In this document: in pieces, positions 12,772 to 22,612 of the stretch
Position numbering within the stretch: position 1 is the stretch's first letter
Layout: each line of letters begins with the position of its first letter
Notes under the pieces: model-generated
Told to the model about the DNA's origin: nothing
The model's database searches: none
What the model saw: the letters and a program-made list of their open reading frames with translations, nothing else
From: Apiospora phragmitis
Taxonomy: Eukaryota > Ascomycota > Sordariomycetes > Amphisphaeriales > Apiosporaceae
DNA: 64,000 bases
Assembly (NCBI GenBank): GCA_038363925.1
Contig: JAQQWL010000016.1
Coordinates: 186,001-250,000, forward strand
Reading direction: 5' to 3'
Program-made: the position numbers and the translations under genes

Positions 12772-13551
12772 ATCAGCGAGGAAGCCTGTAGCAGGCAGAA
12801 GACGGTAAAGTGGACAAATGCGAGCAGCGTTGGAAGAGAGCACAGAGGCTCTTAGCGATTCATTTGATGCATTTTGAGAATATGTTAGTACGAGGGACCT
12901 CGGGGTCCTCTAAAAGCGTTCGGGAAGGGTGTTGCCTCAGGGAAGGGTCCTTTTTCTGCTGCAACGATAACGAATGGCAACGAAGGGGTATAAGAGATTG
13001 AAGCTCTATAGGGGAAGCATTTTCACTGCATGGCCGGTTGTCAGGCGTCTGGAAGTCCATTTATTACATGGTCCCCCAGGAGGGACAACGCCGTGCAGTT
13101 TGGGAGGCCTAATTTTGAAGGCCACCTTGACGTTGCCCTCTCAAGCATTTGCTTTCTTTTGCAGCCATAGAGGGGAGTTGCAGCTCGAGGGGAAGTAGAT
13201 AGACTGATGAAATCAAATGTCATGAGTACCTTATTATAAAATCAAGGCCATATTCGCAGCCCAGCCATACGAGTGTGCCCCTCTTGAAGTAAAGACGTAG
13301 CCGATCGTTGACGCGTGGAGGTGTACGCGGTCTCAACGTAGTAATGAGGGTAGGTATCGTTTATTCGCTAACATCTTCCTCCATGACTTTCTCTATATGA
13401 CACGGTTCTAATGTGACTGCATACCTTTCAAGGGCGATAAACTCGAGGTTCCCATGTCAAGGGAGGGTCGGTGTCGTGTCCACTTTTGCCGAGGCTCATC
13501 GGTTGCCAGCAACGGCTATGTACCTAAAACGACAGGGGGGTTACTTTGGGG
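12772..13551. other. Intergenic region downstream of the HECT ligase gene
   Basis: 3' flank of the ligase gene and DNA leading to the inverted-repeat element. Short open frames are present but none has convincing coding character. I see no other feature. Confidence 0.5.
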
Positions 13552-13588
13552 TACTAGTGAGCTCAGACCACTTTGCGAGCTCACTGTA
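13552..13588. repeat. 37-bp inverted repeat made of two element tips
   Basis: TACTAGTGAGCTC at 13552-13564 faces GAGCTCACTGTA at 13577-13588. Both arms match the outer tips of the adjacent terminal-inverted-repeat element (CTAGTGAGCGCC on one side, CAGTGAGCGCT on the other), including flanking TA. It can fold as a hairpin and looks like a copy reduced to its two ends, or a scar of an imprecise excision. Confidence 0.55.
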
Positions 13589-13593
13589 TTGCA

Positions 13594-14119
13594 TACAGTG
13601 AGCGCTAAAACGTTGGGACACGCCATAACTCTGGGACAGCGCTTTTAAGGTGCAATTTAAAAAAAATTTAAACGATTTATTCGATAACTTAAGTATACGT
13701 AGCGGAATTAAAAACTTAAATAAGCTATTTTATTTATTATAAAACTATAAATATAATAACAGTTTTTTTATTTTAATATATAATTTATATATTTTAATAA
13801 TTATTTAAAATATTAATCTTTTAATATTTTAAATTAAAAAAGTTATTAATAAAAAGTTAAAGTAGATTTCCTCGAGGTTCGTCTTAGTTTATTTTTTATA
13901 TAATTTAAAAAAAATAAAATTAATTTTCTTTTTTATTTAATAACTTTTTAAATAAAGAAGATATAAAAATATTATTTTAATTATAATTACTTAAAGAATA
14001 AAACTTATACTTTCTAATTTTATAATACTTTTATTTAAGAGCAGAACGTATTAAATGCTTCGAAATCGTAGAAATTACACCTTAAAAGCGCTGTCCCAAC
14101 GTTTTGGCGCTCACTAGTA
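13594..14119. mobile_element. Non-coding TIR element (MITE-like), TA-flanked, AT-rich core
   Basis: Left end 13596-13656 and right end 14072-14117 are inverted copies sharing AGTGAGCGC(C/T)AAAACG, TTGGGACA and GCGCTTTTAAGGTG. Both ends are flanked by TA (13594-13595, 14118-14119), as expected for Tc1/mariner-pogo (Fot1-like) target duplication. The left arm has 18 extra bases (13621-13638) that repeat the GGGACA unit. The ~415-bp interior is extremely AT-rich with no usable reading frame, which fits RIP acting on a repeated element or a MITE with an AT core. There is no transposase, so it would move only in trans. Superfamily assignment is an inference from TA flanks and size. Confidence 0.75.
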
Positions 14120-14154
14120 TAGGGATGCCGCTTCTGTAGGTCAACTACCTGTGG

Positions 14155-14463
14155 ATGTACTGGGCCACCCTTCTATTGACTTCAATTCCTCTTATCTCCG
14201 CCTACCTAAGTCCATCGCCTACTCCCTATCATAATCACATTTTACTGGTACCATTAACTTGCGAAGACGCCTGTATTTCGCATTGCAATACGTATCACGT
14301 CCGGGAGTTGGTTGCTGATTTGCCGAGCCCCGGCGTAACCTGTACGAACGCTGATCAAATAGCAATCAACCAACTGCACAAGTGCCACAAGCAGCAGCAA
14401 CAACAACAGGGCGACAACGGCGTCAAGGGCCGAAGCATCTTTCTTATCTCAATTCCTCGATGA
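14155..14463 (+). CDS. Possible small secreted Cys-containing protein, 102 codons
   Basis: An ATG-started frame whose first 17 residues (MYWATLLLTSIPLISAY) resemble a signal peptide. It is followed by a short region with five Cys and a CAG/CAA-encoded Gln run. It lies just right of the TIR element and 118 bp before the hydrolase gene. No family is recognised. Small secreted proteins beside transposable elements are common in plant-associated fungi, but this could equally be a chance frame in the hydrolase promoter. Confidence 0.22.
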   Translation: MYWATLLLTSIPLISAYLSPSPTPYHNHILLVPLTCEDACISHCNTYHVRELVADLPSPGVTCTNADQIAINQLHKCHKQQQQQQGDNGVKGRSIFLISIPR

Positions 14464-14581
14464 TTCATGCCCTTTTGTGCTGAACAGCCCAGCAGCCACA
14501 TCGTTGGCAAATTCAAGAAATTAGACGTATAAAGAGATACATCTATGCCTACTTAGTATATGTTGTTGTACAGCATACAAC

Positions 14582-15898
14582 ATGGCGTTTCCCTTCCACA
14601 TCAAGGAGCACCAGATACCCTCACAACATGTCCGAGAGTATCCTCGAGCCACTGCTAATTCCCAGGAGGACATCCTCTACTTGGCCATCAAACAGTACAC
14701 CCCCAAGGACAACCCTGAACCGCAACCCGGCGATGTCACCATCATAGGCACACATGCGAATGGCTTTCCCAAGGAACTGTATGAGGCCCTCTGGGCAGAG
14801 CTGTATGAGTCGGCCAAATCAAACGGCTTTCGAATCCGCAGCATATGGATTGCCGACATCACAAACCAGGGCTACAGCGGCATCCTCAACGAGCACACCA
14901 TGGGCGATGACCCGAGCTGGAACGACCATGCGCGCGACCTGCTGCATATGATCAACGTTTTTCGTGCTGATATGCCCCGCCCCATCATCGGTGTCGGTCA
15001 CTCCTTCGGTGCCAACATATTGGCGCACCTGTCGCTGCTCCATCCTCGCCTCCTTACCACCCTGGTCGCTTTCGATCCCACCATCACCCGCTTCACCTTC
15101 CAGACCAAAGGTCCGGGCATTACCCCGGCCCGCGGCTCGGCCTTCCGCCGCGAAGTCTGGCCCTCGCGCGAGGCCGCCGCCGAGTCCTTCCGCCGCAGCC
15201 CCTTCTACAAGGCCTGGGACCCGCGCGTGCTCGACGCCTGGGTCCAGCACGGCTTGCGGCCGCTGCCGACGGCCACGCTTCCCGCCATTGTCGTGGAACA
15301 GGTCGAGGGCCAGGTCACCCTGGCGACCAGCCGGCACCAGGAGCTCTTCACCTTCTTCCGCCCCCTGTACCCCTACTACAAGCCCGACGGCTCCGGCGTG
15401 GACCTCTCCAAGATCCCCGAGTTCGACGCCGCGGCCCACAAAGACTTCGACGCCCGCGTCCCCTTCCCCTTCTACCGCGCCGAGGGCGCCAACATCCTGC
15501 GGCGCCTGCCCGAGCTGCGCCCCAGCGTCCTCTGGGTCTTCGGCGGCACTAGCGACCTCAGCGAGCCCGACAAGCGCCGCGAGAAGATGGCCATCACGGG
15601 CACGGGCGTCAACGGCAGTGGTGGCGCCGCGGCGGACCGCGTTGCCGAGGTCGTCATGGAGGGGCGGGGCCACCTGTTCCCCATGGAGGTCCCCGGCCAG
15701 TGCGCCGACCACGCGGCCCGCTGGATCGGCCGCGAGATGGTGCGCTGGCGCGAGGAGCAGAGGGAGTACCTCGAGTGGACCCGCCGGCCGTTCCTCGAGA
15801 AGGCCACCATGAGTGAGGAGTTCTTGGGGCGCGTCGGGCCGCCGCCGCCGAGGAATGGGGACAAGAAGATGAAGAGGGACGGGGAGCCCAAGCTATAG
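14582..15898 (+). CDS. Alpha/beta hydrolase, AKT2/LPX1-like, with possible peroxisomal tail
   Basis: A single-exon gene of 438 residues. The alpha/beta-hydrolase triad is visible: nucleophile Ser in GHSFGA (residue 141), acid Asp in GGTSDLSEP (325) and His in GRGHLFP (364). An oxyanion-type GTHANGFPKELYE block lies near residue 56. The pattern resembles the fungal LPX1/AKT2 group, which includes a peroxisomal lipase-like enzyme and host-selective toxin biosynthesis proteins. The C-terminus is PKL, a variant of the SKL peroxisomal signal, so peroxisomal location is plausible but unproven. There is no biosynthetic cluster around it, so a toxin role should not be assumed. From about 15040 onward the coding sequence is much more GC-rich than its first third. 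Family firm; substrate unknown. Confidence 0.85.
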   Translation: MAFPFHIKEHQIPSQHVREYPRATANSQEDILYLAIKQYTPKDNPEPQPGDVTIIGTHANGFPKELYEALWAELYESAKSNGFRIRSIWIADITNQGYSGILNEHTMGDDPSWNDHARDLLHMINVFRADMPRPIIGVGHSFGANILAHLSLLHPRLLTTLVAFDPTITRFTFQTKGPGITPARGSAFRREVWPSREAAAESFRRSPFYKAWDPRVLDAWVQHGLRPLPTATLPAIVVEQVEGQVTLATSRHQELFTFFRPLYPYYKPDGSGVDLSKIPEFDAAAHKDFDARVPFPFYRAEGANILRRLPELRPSVLWVFGGTSDLSEPDKRREKMAITGTGVNGSGGAAADRVAEVVMEGRGHLFPMEVPGQCADHAARWIGREMVRWREEQREYLEWTRRPFLEKATMSEEFLGRVGPPPPRNGDKKMKRDGEPKL

Positions 15899-16427
15899 TG
15901 GGAAGGGCTTTTTGACAATGAATGAGGATGCATGCATGTGCATGCTTTTGGATTGGAGCGTTACCTCGTCATGTCGCACACTGTTTACTGTTATGTGCAC
16001 TCTGCAGGAGATGGAAAGAGTATACATGTTTAGAACGTCGACCCTGTTGATTTGTTGTACTGCACAGGGGGTCCAGTTCGTATGGTGAGACAAGGTGGAT
16101 GAGCGAGGCAACCTAGGAAGATGCTTCATCAAAACTCAAGCAAAGAAATCATCATTATACCCTACGGCTATCCTAGCAATCAATGAACACCTTGAACGCG
16201 CTGCTGCTCTATATAAACGCAAAACCATCATCGTCAGCCTGAGGCAGAGACCTTCTTTGTGAACGCCATTCCCTTCTCCTTGTGGATACATCTCGTCAAT
16301 ACGTTCTCCTTCTCCCAAGCCATACCGACGAGACTCGGTAGGAATTATTGTCGACAAAGCGCAAGCAATCGCATTGCAAGCAAAACGGAACAGGAAGCAA
16401 AGAAAGACACAGTAATAGTCCCCTTTT
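15899..16427. other. Convergent 3' intergenic region
   Basis: It separates the 3' ends of two convergent genes and holds both terminators and polyadenylation regions. A 101-codon minus-strand frame that overlaps the neighbouring stop codon looks fortuitous. Nothing else is seen. Confidence 0.5.
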
Positions 16428-18962
16428 TTACTCGGAATCATCCGCCGAATCCCATATTATAGACGGTGGCCCCTCGATTCGCTGATTTATCAAACTATCC
16501 GGCAACATCTGGCTCTTGGTCGGCAACTGCGACGACCGCAGCGAGTGGAGATGCGAGCGGCCTGTGCCCGGGCTACTGTTTCCCACAGGAGCGCTGCTGG
16601 ACGGCACCGGGGAGTGGAAAGCAGGCGGGAGCGGTGCAGCTTTCTCCGGAGACGGTACGGGGCTAGACGTCGAGACCTGGCTTACCGTGGTAGCCTGTGA
16701 GGCCCGCACGTAGCCTCCTCGGTTGCCACGTTGGCTTTCCTGGCCTGCTGCAGCAGCCGCCGCCAAAGCACCAGGGAGAGACCGGGGCATAACGGGTCTC
16801 ACGAACACATTGTCATCGTCGTCATTATTATTATTATTCCTAGAGCTGCTGCCTCGCGTGTCTGGTGCTGCTCTTTTGCGTGGTGTCGGGCTGGCGGGGA
16901 TAATCTCAGGCGAGTCCGAGGCTAACTGCGTCGAATGGCTTATATCGCTCCGGATTTGCTCGGCAATCTCTTGCGACACAGTCACGTTGGGACTACTGCG
17001 AACGGGACTGCTGCGGATCAAAGTTTGATCGCCATCGTCCTCCTCTTCCTCCTCAAACAGGGCGCATCGCAAGTTGGCCGTAAGCTGGCCGACAATGGCG
17101 GGAGGAACATAGGCATACTTCTGCGGCGCCGTGGGCCAGCCGTATTGCTTCATGGTCTCGAGCGAAACCGGATTGTTCAGCTCATAGATCTGGAGTACTT
17201 CGTAGGCGTATGTGGCCGCTTTTTTCTTCCCCGCGTTGAACTCGGCATTGCCAATGCCATTATCATCAATCTCGCCGCGCGTCTTGGGGGGTCCCATGAG
17301 GAACATGTAGCGCAGTTCACTGGCAGGCTTCGTGATATATACCCATACGCGATGCACCGACTCGGGCATCTTCCAGGAGCGGAACTCGTGGGTCTTGGTA
17401 CGCTCGACCATGCGCTTGACGTGTTCGCCGTAGATGGATACGAGGATGTCGGAGCGGTCGGATAAGGGACCAGTGGCCTGGATAGTTTGCAATGGCACGC
17501 GCTGGCTCTCCAGGCCTTGTGTGTAGGCTTGCGTATAGGCCTGCGTTGGGGTCTCGGCAGCCTGCTCCTCGACAGCCGGTTGGTTGGGCGAGGATCGTAG
17601 GCGTCGACTGGATTTCGCCACGGGTGTGACTTCTTCATCCTCGTCATGTGCATCCTCTTTACCACCTTCTAAAGCAGCGTCTGTCTTATCTTTGGGTTCC
17701 GGCACAATAGGTTCTTCCTCTTCTTCCTCATTTTCGCTTGTCCGAGCATCCGAAGAGATAAGAATAGCCTGCGTTTCAGCACTGACATCATAGTTCTCCA
17801 CCGAATCATCTTCGGCGATGGAAACATTGTCGTCGTTTCCAAGTATTGCGCTTTCATCATTCGGCCTTCCTGCAGCACTCACATTCTCCTCCTCCTCTTC
17901 CTCGCTCTCAGTCGCGTCCGGATCTTCTTCGTCAGAGTCAGGGATTTCTCGCAGGGGCTGGCGATTGGACGCCTTCTCAAAGATGTTCTTGGGCGATTTC
18001 GGCTTAGTGCGGCCGGGAGTGATGTTTTCCTTATTCTCAGGCAGCTCGAAGCGAAGTCGCTTGGGTCCACTCGAATGAGCCCCCCGTACCTTAGGGGTTG
18101 GCGTGGTGGGGGAACTATGAGTCGTGCTGTAGGTGTTTTGTACGGCCAACGTCCTAGGCGTCTTCCGTATGCCCTTAGGGGTTGCGACATGGGCTCCGAT
18201 GTTGAAAGAGCGCGCCTTCAAGGGCGAAGGTTCCTTTGCAGGGCTGTATCGCAGCAGCATAGGCGTTGCTGGCGATTGTGAAGATGGTATCTCTAATAAC
18301 CGCGATCTCTGGTTCGAGGGTGTCTCTTTTGGGGTTTCCCGCAACAATTGAGAACCGGTAGACGACACTCCTGCCTCGGCTCCAGAAGGGCCCTCAAGAG
18401 CATCCCGATTTCTTACATCTCGCGTGGGGGTTTCCTCGACTAGACCCAGATCTGTCTCTGCTTCCGAATCCTCGATCTTCCAATCACCTTCTTTCTCATT
18501 CTTGTGTGAGAGAAACTGAGTGAGGGTCTGGGTATGAAAGCTGCTCGATACGCTGGACGTGTCACCCATGGTTCTGCGTCTCTTGGACCCCCTGGCTTTC
18601 TCGGATTCATCCGCGTCTCCCGTAGTTTTGCGCCTGTTCTTGCGACTCGATTTGGCCTTTGCTTTCTTGGGCAGGACTTGGTGCAGCTCAATCTCTTGCT
18701 TCTCATCCTCCATCTCATCGTCATCGATGAGATCGACATCTGCGGGCGACGGTGTGACAAAGTCCATCTGGGTGAGAGTGCCTTGGGCCGGGCTCTTAAA
18801 CTTGGCAGGCCTGTCGTGCCCATATGTCTTGATCTGTCTGCGACGATGTGAGAAGTGCTGCTGCTTCGGGGCGGCTGGTTTGGATTTATATGTCTTGGGC
18901 GCTGGAGGTTCGGCGGCGGGTTGCTGCGCCCCACCAGCGCCAGCACGAGTCTGTACCGGCAT
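16428..18962 (-). CDS. Large disordered nuclear-type protein with a PUA/ASCH-like domain
   Basis: An uninterrupted frame; the start at 18962 (MPVQTRAG) gives 844 residues, and an in-frame ATG at 19046 would add 28. The protein is mostly low-complexity: basic Lys/Arg clusters (RKNRRK, SKRRRT) that could be nuclear localisation signals, many SP/TP sites, several acidic runs and Asn/Asp repeats. One folded block, about residues 500-626, contains HVKRMVERTKTHEFRSWKMP, RVWVYITKP, ELRYM, GIGNAEFN, YEVLQIYELNNPVSLETMK and YVPPAIVGQL. This resembles the beta-barrel PUA/ASCH superfamily that binds RNA or modified nucleotides, as a domain embedded in fungal-specific proteins. I do not know a named orthologue. 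Function in RNA or chromatin biology is inference only. Confidence 0.75.
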   Translation of the reverse strand: MPVQTRAGAGGAQQPAAEPPAPKTYKSKPAAPKQQHFSHRRRQIKTYGHDRPAKFKSPAQGTLTQMDFVTPSPADVDLIDDDEMEDEKQEIELHQVLPKKAKAKSSRKNRRKTTGDADESEKARGSKRRRTMGDTSSVSSSFHTQTLTQFLSHKNEKEGDWKIEDSEAETDLGLVEETPTRDVRNRDALEGPSGAEAGVSSTGSQLLRETPKETPSNQRSRLLEIPSSQSPATPMLLRYSPAKEPSPLKARSFNIGAHVATPKGIRKTPRTLAVQNTYSTTHSSPTTPTPKVRGAHSSGPKRLRFELPENKENITPGRTKPKSPKNIFEKASNRQPLREIPDSDEEDPDATESEEEEEENVSAAGRPNDESAILGNDDNVSIAEDDSVENYDVSAETQAILISSDARTSENEEEEEEPIVPEPKDKTDAALEGGKEDAHDEDEEVTPVAKSSRRLRSSPNQPAVEEQAAETPTQAYTQAYTQGLESQRVPLQTIQATGPLSDRSDILVSIYGEHVKRMVERTKTHEFRSWKMPESVHRVWVYITKPASELRYMFLMGPPKTRGEIDDNGIGNAEFNAGKKKAATYAYEVLQIYELNNPVSLETMKQYGWPTAPQKYAYVPPAIVGQLTANLRCALFEEEEEDDGDQTLIRSSPVRSSPNVTVSQEIAEQIRSDISHSTQLASDSPEIIPASPTPRKRAAPDTRGSSSRNNNNNDDDDNVFVRPVMPRSLPGALAAAAAAGQESQRGNRGGYVRASQATTVSQVSTSSPVPSPEKAAPLPPAFHSPVPSSSAPVGNSSPGTGRSHLHSLRSSQLPTKSQMLPDSLINQRIEGPPSIIWDSADDSE

Positions 18963-21092
18963 CGCTTTGTAAACTGCTTCCAGAAAACAGATGGGACTAC
19001 GACGCAAAGGCCAAAAACCGATGACGTCCAAGAATGGTGTTGCCAAGTATCACAGACAGGTACAGGATGTGTAGAATGTCGACAATGCCTAACATTAGAG
19101 TTGACAAGCCCGTCAATGAGGCCCAGGGTGTGGCGGAGAAGGGGGGTCTGTGTGTCACTGCATTGAAGCCAGCGCGTTCCATGTCGCGAAACTGGAGCGT
19201 GTAGCCTGCCATTGGCCTAAAACAGTAATTTCCATTTAGCAGCCGCGGGTAACTGCATACCCCCCTCCTATTTTGAATACTTATGCAATTAAAGTCAACT
19301 TGGTGCCTTTAATGTCCATACCAGCCCATTTATCCCACCCTGTTGCCAATCGTCCCGTTGACTTAGGTCGTCTTCAGCTGCCTCCGTTCATCCAATAAGG
19401 TATTCATTATGTAAAGTGGTGTTGATTATGATATTAATCCAATCCGGGAGCATGAACCCTCGCTTGACGCAGTTCGGAAGGTGTGCTGTGAGCACTTGAG
19501 ACTGTCTTGCGGCGGCATGATTGGCGAAGGAGAAACTACGTGCACCGTCACATTCCGCGCTGCTGTTTCCTTCAACAGAGTCTACTTTGTCGGCAGCGTG
19601 AAGGGGTCCTCGTGGAGTTCATTCTGGGCAGCCTCTACACTATTGTTTGCGCGAGTTGGCCATGGAACTGAAAACCACGCTGGTTCAACGTTTGGCTGAA
19701 ATGCAGACGCAGCTGTTCAGGGCTTCGTTCCATCGGCAGCAGTCCAACACTTCGAGGAGTCGGCACTCTTGGAACTGACACAGGCTTTGATTTCCCTGGT
19801 CAAATCGCCCCTTTCCCAAGAGCGCCCCCCCCCTCACGCATTCAATACCAAAAGGACGACAATTTAATACCATGATCTTTCCCGAATGAATATCATGGTA
19901 ATCAGGCAAGGACGCACCACCTTCTTGGTTGATCACCAACGCGCCGACTTACCTTGCTAGTCCAGAGAGAGACGAAGAGCCTCGCCGTGACGGGTTCGCC
20001 GACGAGACCGAGGAAGACCCTGAGTTATCCCTCAAGTGTGATGGTGATGATATTCTGGGTAACGAAGGCAAGAACACCATGAATTTGGATCCACCTCAAG
20101 GAATGCGAGGCTACCCAGTTCAAGAAGGCCTGCAATACACGCATCCAATAAACTCTGCTAACTTGGAAGGAAATTAATGGTGAAAGACGCAGAGTTGCAA
20201 CTGGACTTCTACCAAAGCCTTGAGTACGCCGTAATCAGCTGGGACGCCCTTACAACATAACATGTATGTGGACCGATTCTATAGAGAATGGAGTCATGGT
20301 TGGAAGGGATAATATGAGTGACGCTGGGGACGATACAGATGACGAGGATATTGAGGATGGGCAGCGCGAGGGTTAGGAGCACGAATATGGAATCCGCTGG
20401 CGGCTGGTGGATACTGAGAAACGACTCCTTGTTATCTCATGACAACGTATCAGATCTGAGTCGCAGCGAGGAGAAGGGGATGGAACGGTCCAATCCCTAT
20501 ATGATAGAAAAGGTGAAAACAGACCGAGCAATGATATAGATGAGCCTTGGTATTATAGTAGGCCTAGGCCGAGAGATGGTGTATGTATGTAGTCGGTTAT
20601 CGCCCTCAGATCTGGGTACAACGGAGAACTCCCCATATGTAGCATGATGTCCCTCATTGCCTTGGAGCCTTTTTGGTGGTGCTGTTGTGTTGCCTTGCCT
20701 GTGACCTGAGTGCTAGTACACCAGGTAAGGCATGAGAAATCGGCTGAGAATTTCAAGCCAGATGCTTTATAAAAATATGTCAAGTCAAAGTGACTTAAGT
20801 AACAACATTCCACCCAAACACTGCGAGAATCCCGCGGTTCTAGTACCACTTTACTGCGAAACTTGCAAGCACCCGAGGCCTTTCCAGAACCACGCGCAGC
20901 CCTGGACCGTCAAAATAAGAGCAAACCACATGAAATAAGTCACCATACTGTTAGGCGTTCGTGGAGTGTCCAAGCATCGGGCTTGACGGCATATTTACAC
21001 AAGCGATCTACCGGTCACCACCAGAATTACCAGACAAACATCTTCGGCCAAGGTCAACCCTGTTGATCGATACAGCTCCTCACGATCCGGCC
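18963..21092. other. Intergenic region, no convincing gene
   Basis: It holds the upstream region of the PUA-like gene. At 19930-20560 an acidic open stretch interrupted by stops reads like decayed coding DNA (for example DAGDDTDDEDIEDGQREG around 20320), but I cannot name a source. No RNA gene or repeat is evident. Confidence 0.4.
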
Positions 21093-21281
21093 ATGGCGCT
21101 TATCAGTCCCGCGGCATCCATTGGACTTATAATACTGTTCATCGCCCTGTTCATCGGCCTTGTCATCTGGAAGGGCAAGAAGCTCGTGGTCCATTTCGGT
21201 CTTACTATGTTTCACGAGCGGGCGGAACGGAGAAGACAACAAGGAGAAGAGCAAGCTGCAACTAACGAATCTGAAGTTTGA
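21093..21281 (+). CDS. Possible small single-pass membrane protein, 62 residues
   Basis: An ATG in a favourable context (GGCCATGGC) opens a frame with one strongly hydrophobic segment (IGLIILFIALFIGLVIW, about residues 9-25). A basic KGKK stretch and a charged Arg/Glu/Gln-rich tail follow. The topology resembles a tail-exposed single-pass protein. It lies about 320 bp upstream of COQ5 on the same strand. No family is recognised, and it may be non-coding. Confidence 0.3.
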   Translation: MALISPAASIGLIILFIALFIGLVIWKGKKLVVHFGLTMFHERAERRRQQGEEQAATNESEV

Positions 21282-21601
21282 GGTAAGCTCCAACACGCCT
21301 ATTAACTCTGACACTGGAGCGTCGCGCTTTGGTCAAATTCCGAGTTACAGTCAAGCCAATACATGTATCTTGTTAGTGATACAACGTTGTTGTTGGAGAG
21401 GCGGGTTTGGCGTCCCACTGAGTTATCGGCGACCCGAGCTTGGCAACCTTAGCGCCCGCTGTCTGACCCCAGAAAAAAATGCTAGTCGGAACAGGTCGAT
21501 CTCGAACGACAGGCTAAAGTGATCTCCCCCGACAGGATCATCCTCAAGCTTCTGTGACTGTCGTTTTCTATTCACTTATACCCAAGGCGCAGACAGTCAC
21601 C

Positions 21602-22612
21602 ATGGCCGCCCGATCATGCCTGCGCGCCTCTGTACGAACATTGCGAACAGCCGATTCTATCCACTGCCGTTGCGCACGGCCTTTCAGCACCACCCTTCAG
21701 TCCCGACATCCTGCACCTTCACCCTCCGACAGAACCAAGACGACCCATTTCGGCTTCGAGGATGGTGTCTCCGAGAAAGAAAAAGACCGAACGGGTCGCC
21801 GGCGTCTTCCACAGTGTTGCCGAGTCCTATGATCGCATGAATGATCTGATGTCTTTCGGCTGGCATCGCATATGGAAGTGAGTTTAGGCGCATACCGGCT
21901 GCGTTGCTCTCCAGATCTCTGTTTGACTAACGTGGCAAACAGGGACCACTTTGTTTCTTCTCTGAACCCGGGCGCTTCTTCATCGAACCCACCGAAACCA
22001 CAACGAATCCTGGACATTGCCGGAGGCACTGGCGATATTGCCTTCCGCATGCTGCACAACGCCCACGTTCTCAACTCGAACCCTGACGTGCACGTCACGA
22101 TATCTGACATCAACACCTCTATGCTTTCTGTGGGCAAGTCGCGGTCCGAAGCTCTCCCTGCATCGCAACAAATGGCCCTTTCTTTCCTCCCTGCGGACGC
22201 TACCGCGCTCCCGGATGCGATTGCGGACTCCTCGATAGATCTGTACACGGTTGCATTCGGCATCCGCAACTTCTCCAACATACCCGCTGCGCTGCGGGAG
22301 GCCTACCGAGTTCTGAAGCCGGGCGGTGTTTTCGCCTGTCTCGAGTTCAGCAAGGTGGGCAACCCGTTGCTGAACGCCGCTTACAAGAGGTGGAGCTTCA
22401 GCGGCATCCCGATGATCGGCCAATTGGTTGCCGGTGATCGCGACAGTTACCAGTACCTGGTCGAAAGCATCGAGCGGTTCCCTAGCCAAGAAGCGTTCAG
22501 GGACATGATAGTCGATGCTGGTTTTGTTGTCGGAGGGGACGGCTACGAGAATCTTACAGGGGGTATTGCGGCTATACATAAAGGCATGAAGCCTTTGAAG
22601 CCCTCGTCATAA
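21602..22612 (+). CDS. COQ5: COQ5: 2-methoxy-6-polyprenyl-1,4-benzoquinol methylase, mitochondrial (one-base frame break)
   Basis: COQ5 is the S-adenosylmethionine-dependent C-methyltransferase of ubiquinone biosynthesis, acting on the matrix side of the inner membrane within the CoQ synthome. Exons are 21602-21877 and 21943-22612; the 65-bp intron (GTGAGT...ACAG, branch CTAAC) falls inside the Lys codon of HRIWKDHFV. The N-terminus is an Arg/Ser-rich presequence ending before THFGFE. Family blocks are visible: [17 protein letters not shown] motif DIAGGTGD (near residue 115), [18 protein letters not shown] and [17 protein letters not shown]. The frame breaks near 21781-21785: GAAAAAGACC must be read as if one A were absent to continue from VSEKEK into TERVAGVF. 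With that base removed the CDS is 945 nt, 314 residues. An extra A in a 5-A run suggests a sequencing error. Confidence 0.93.

Noticed and set aside
14819..15712. 297-codon minus-strand frame
   Set aside because: Shadow of the GC-rich alpha/beta hydrolase gene; Ala/Gly/Val-rich composition and no motifs.
14964..15812. 282-codon plus-strand frame in another phase
   Set aside because: Pro/Ser/Arg/Ala-rich shadow of the hydrolase, caused by high GC3.
14582..15898. Hydrolase as evidence of a host-selective toxin cluster
   Set aside because: No polyketide synthase, peptide synthetase, transporter or regulator nearby; family similarity alone does not support it.
19929..20177. Acidic 82-codon frame
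   Set aside because: Looks partly coding but is followed by stops in all frames, and no family could be named.
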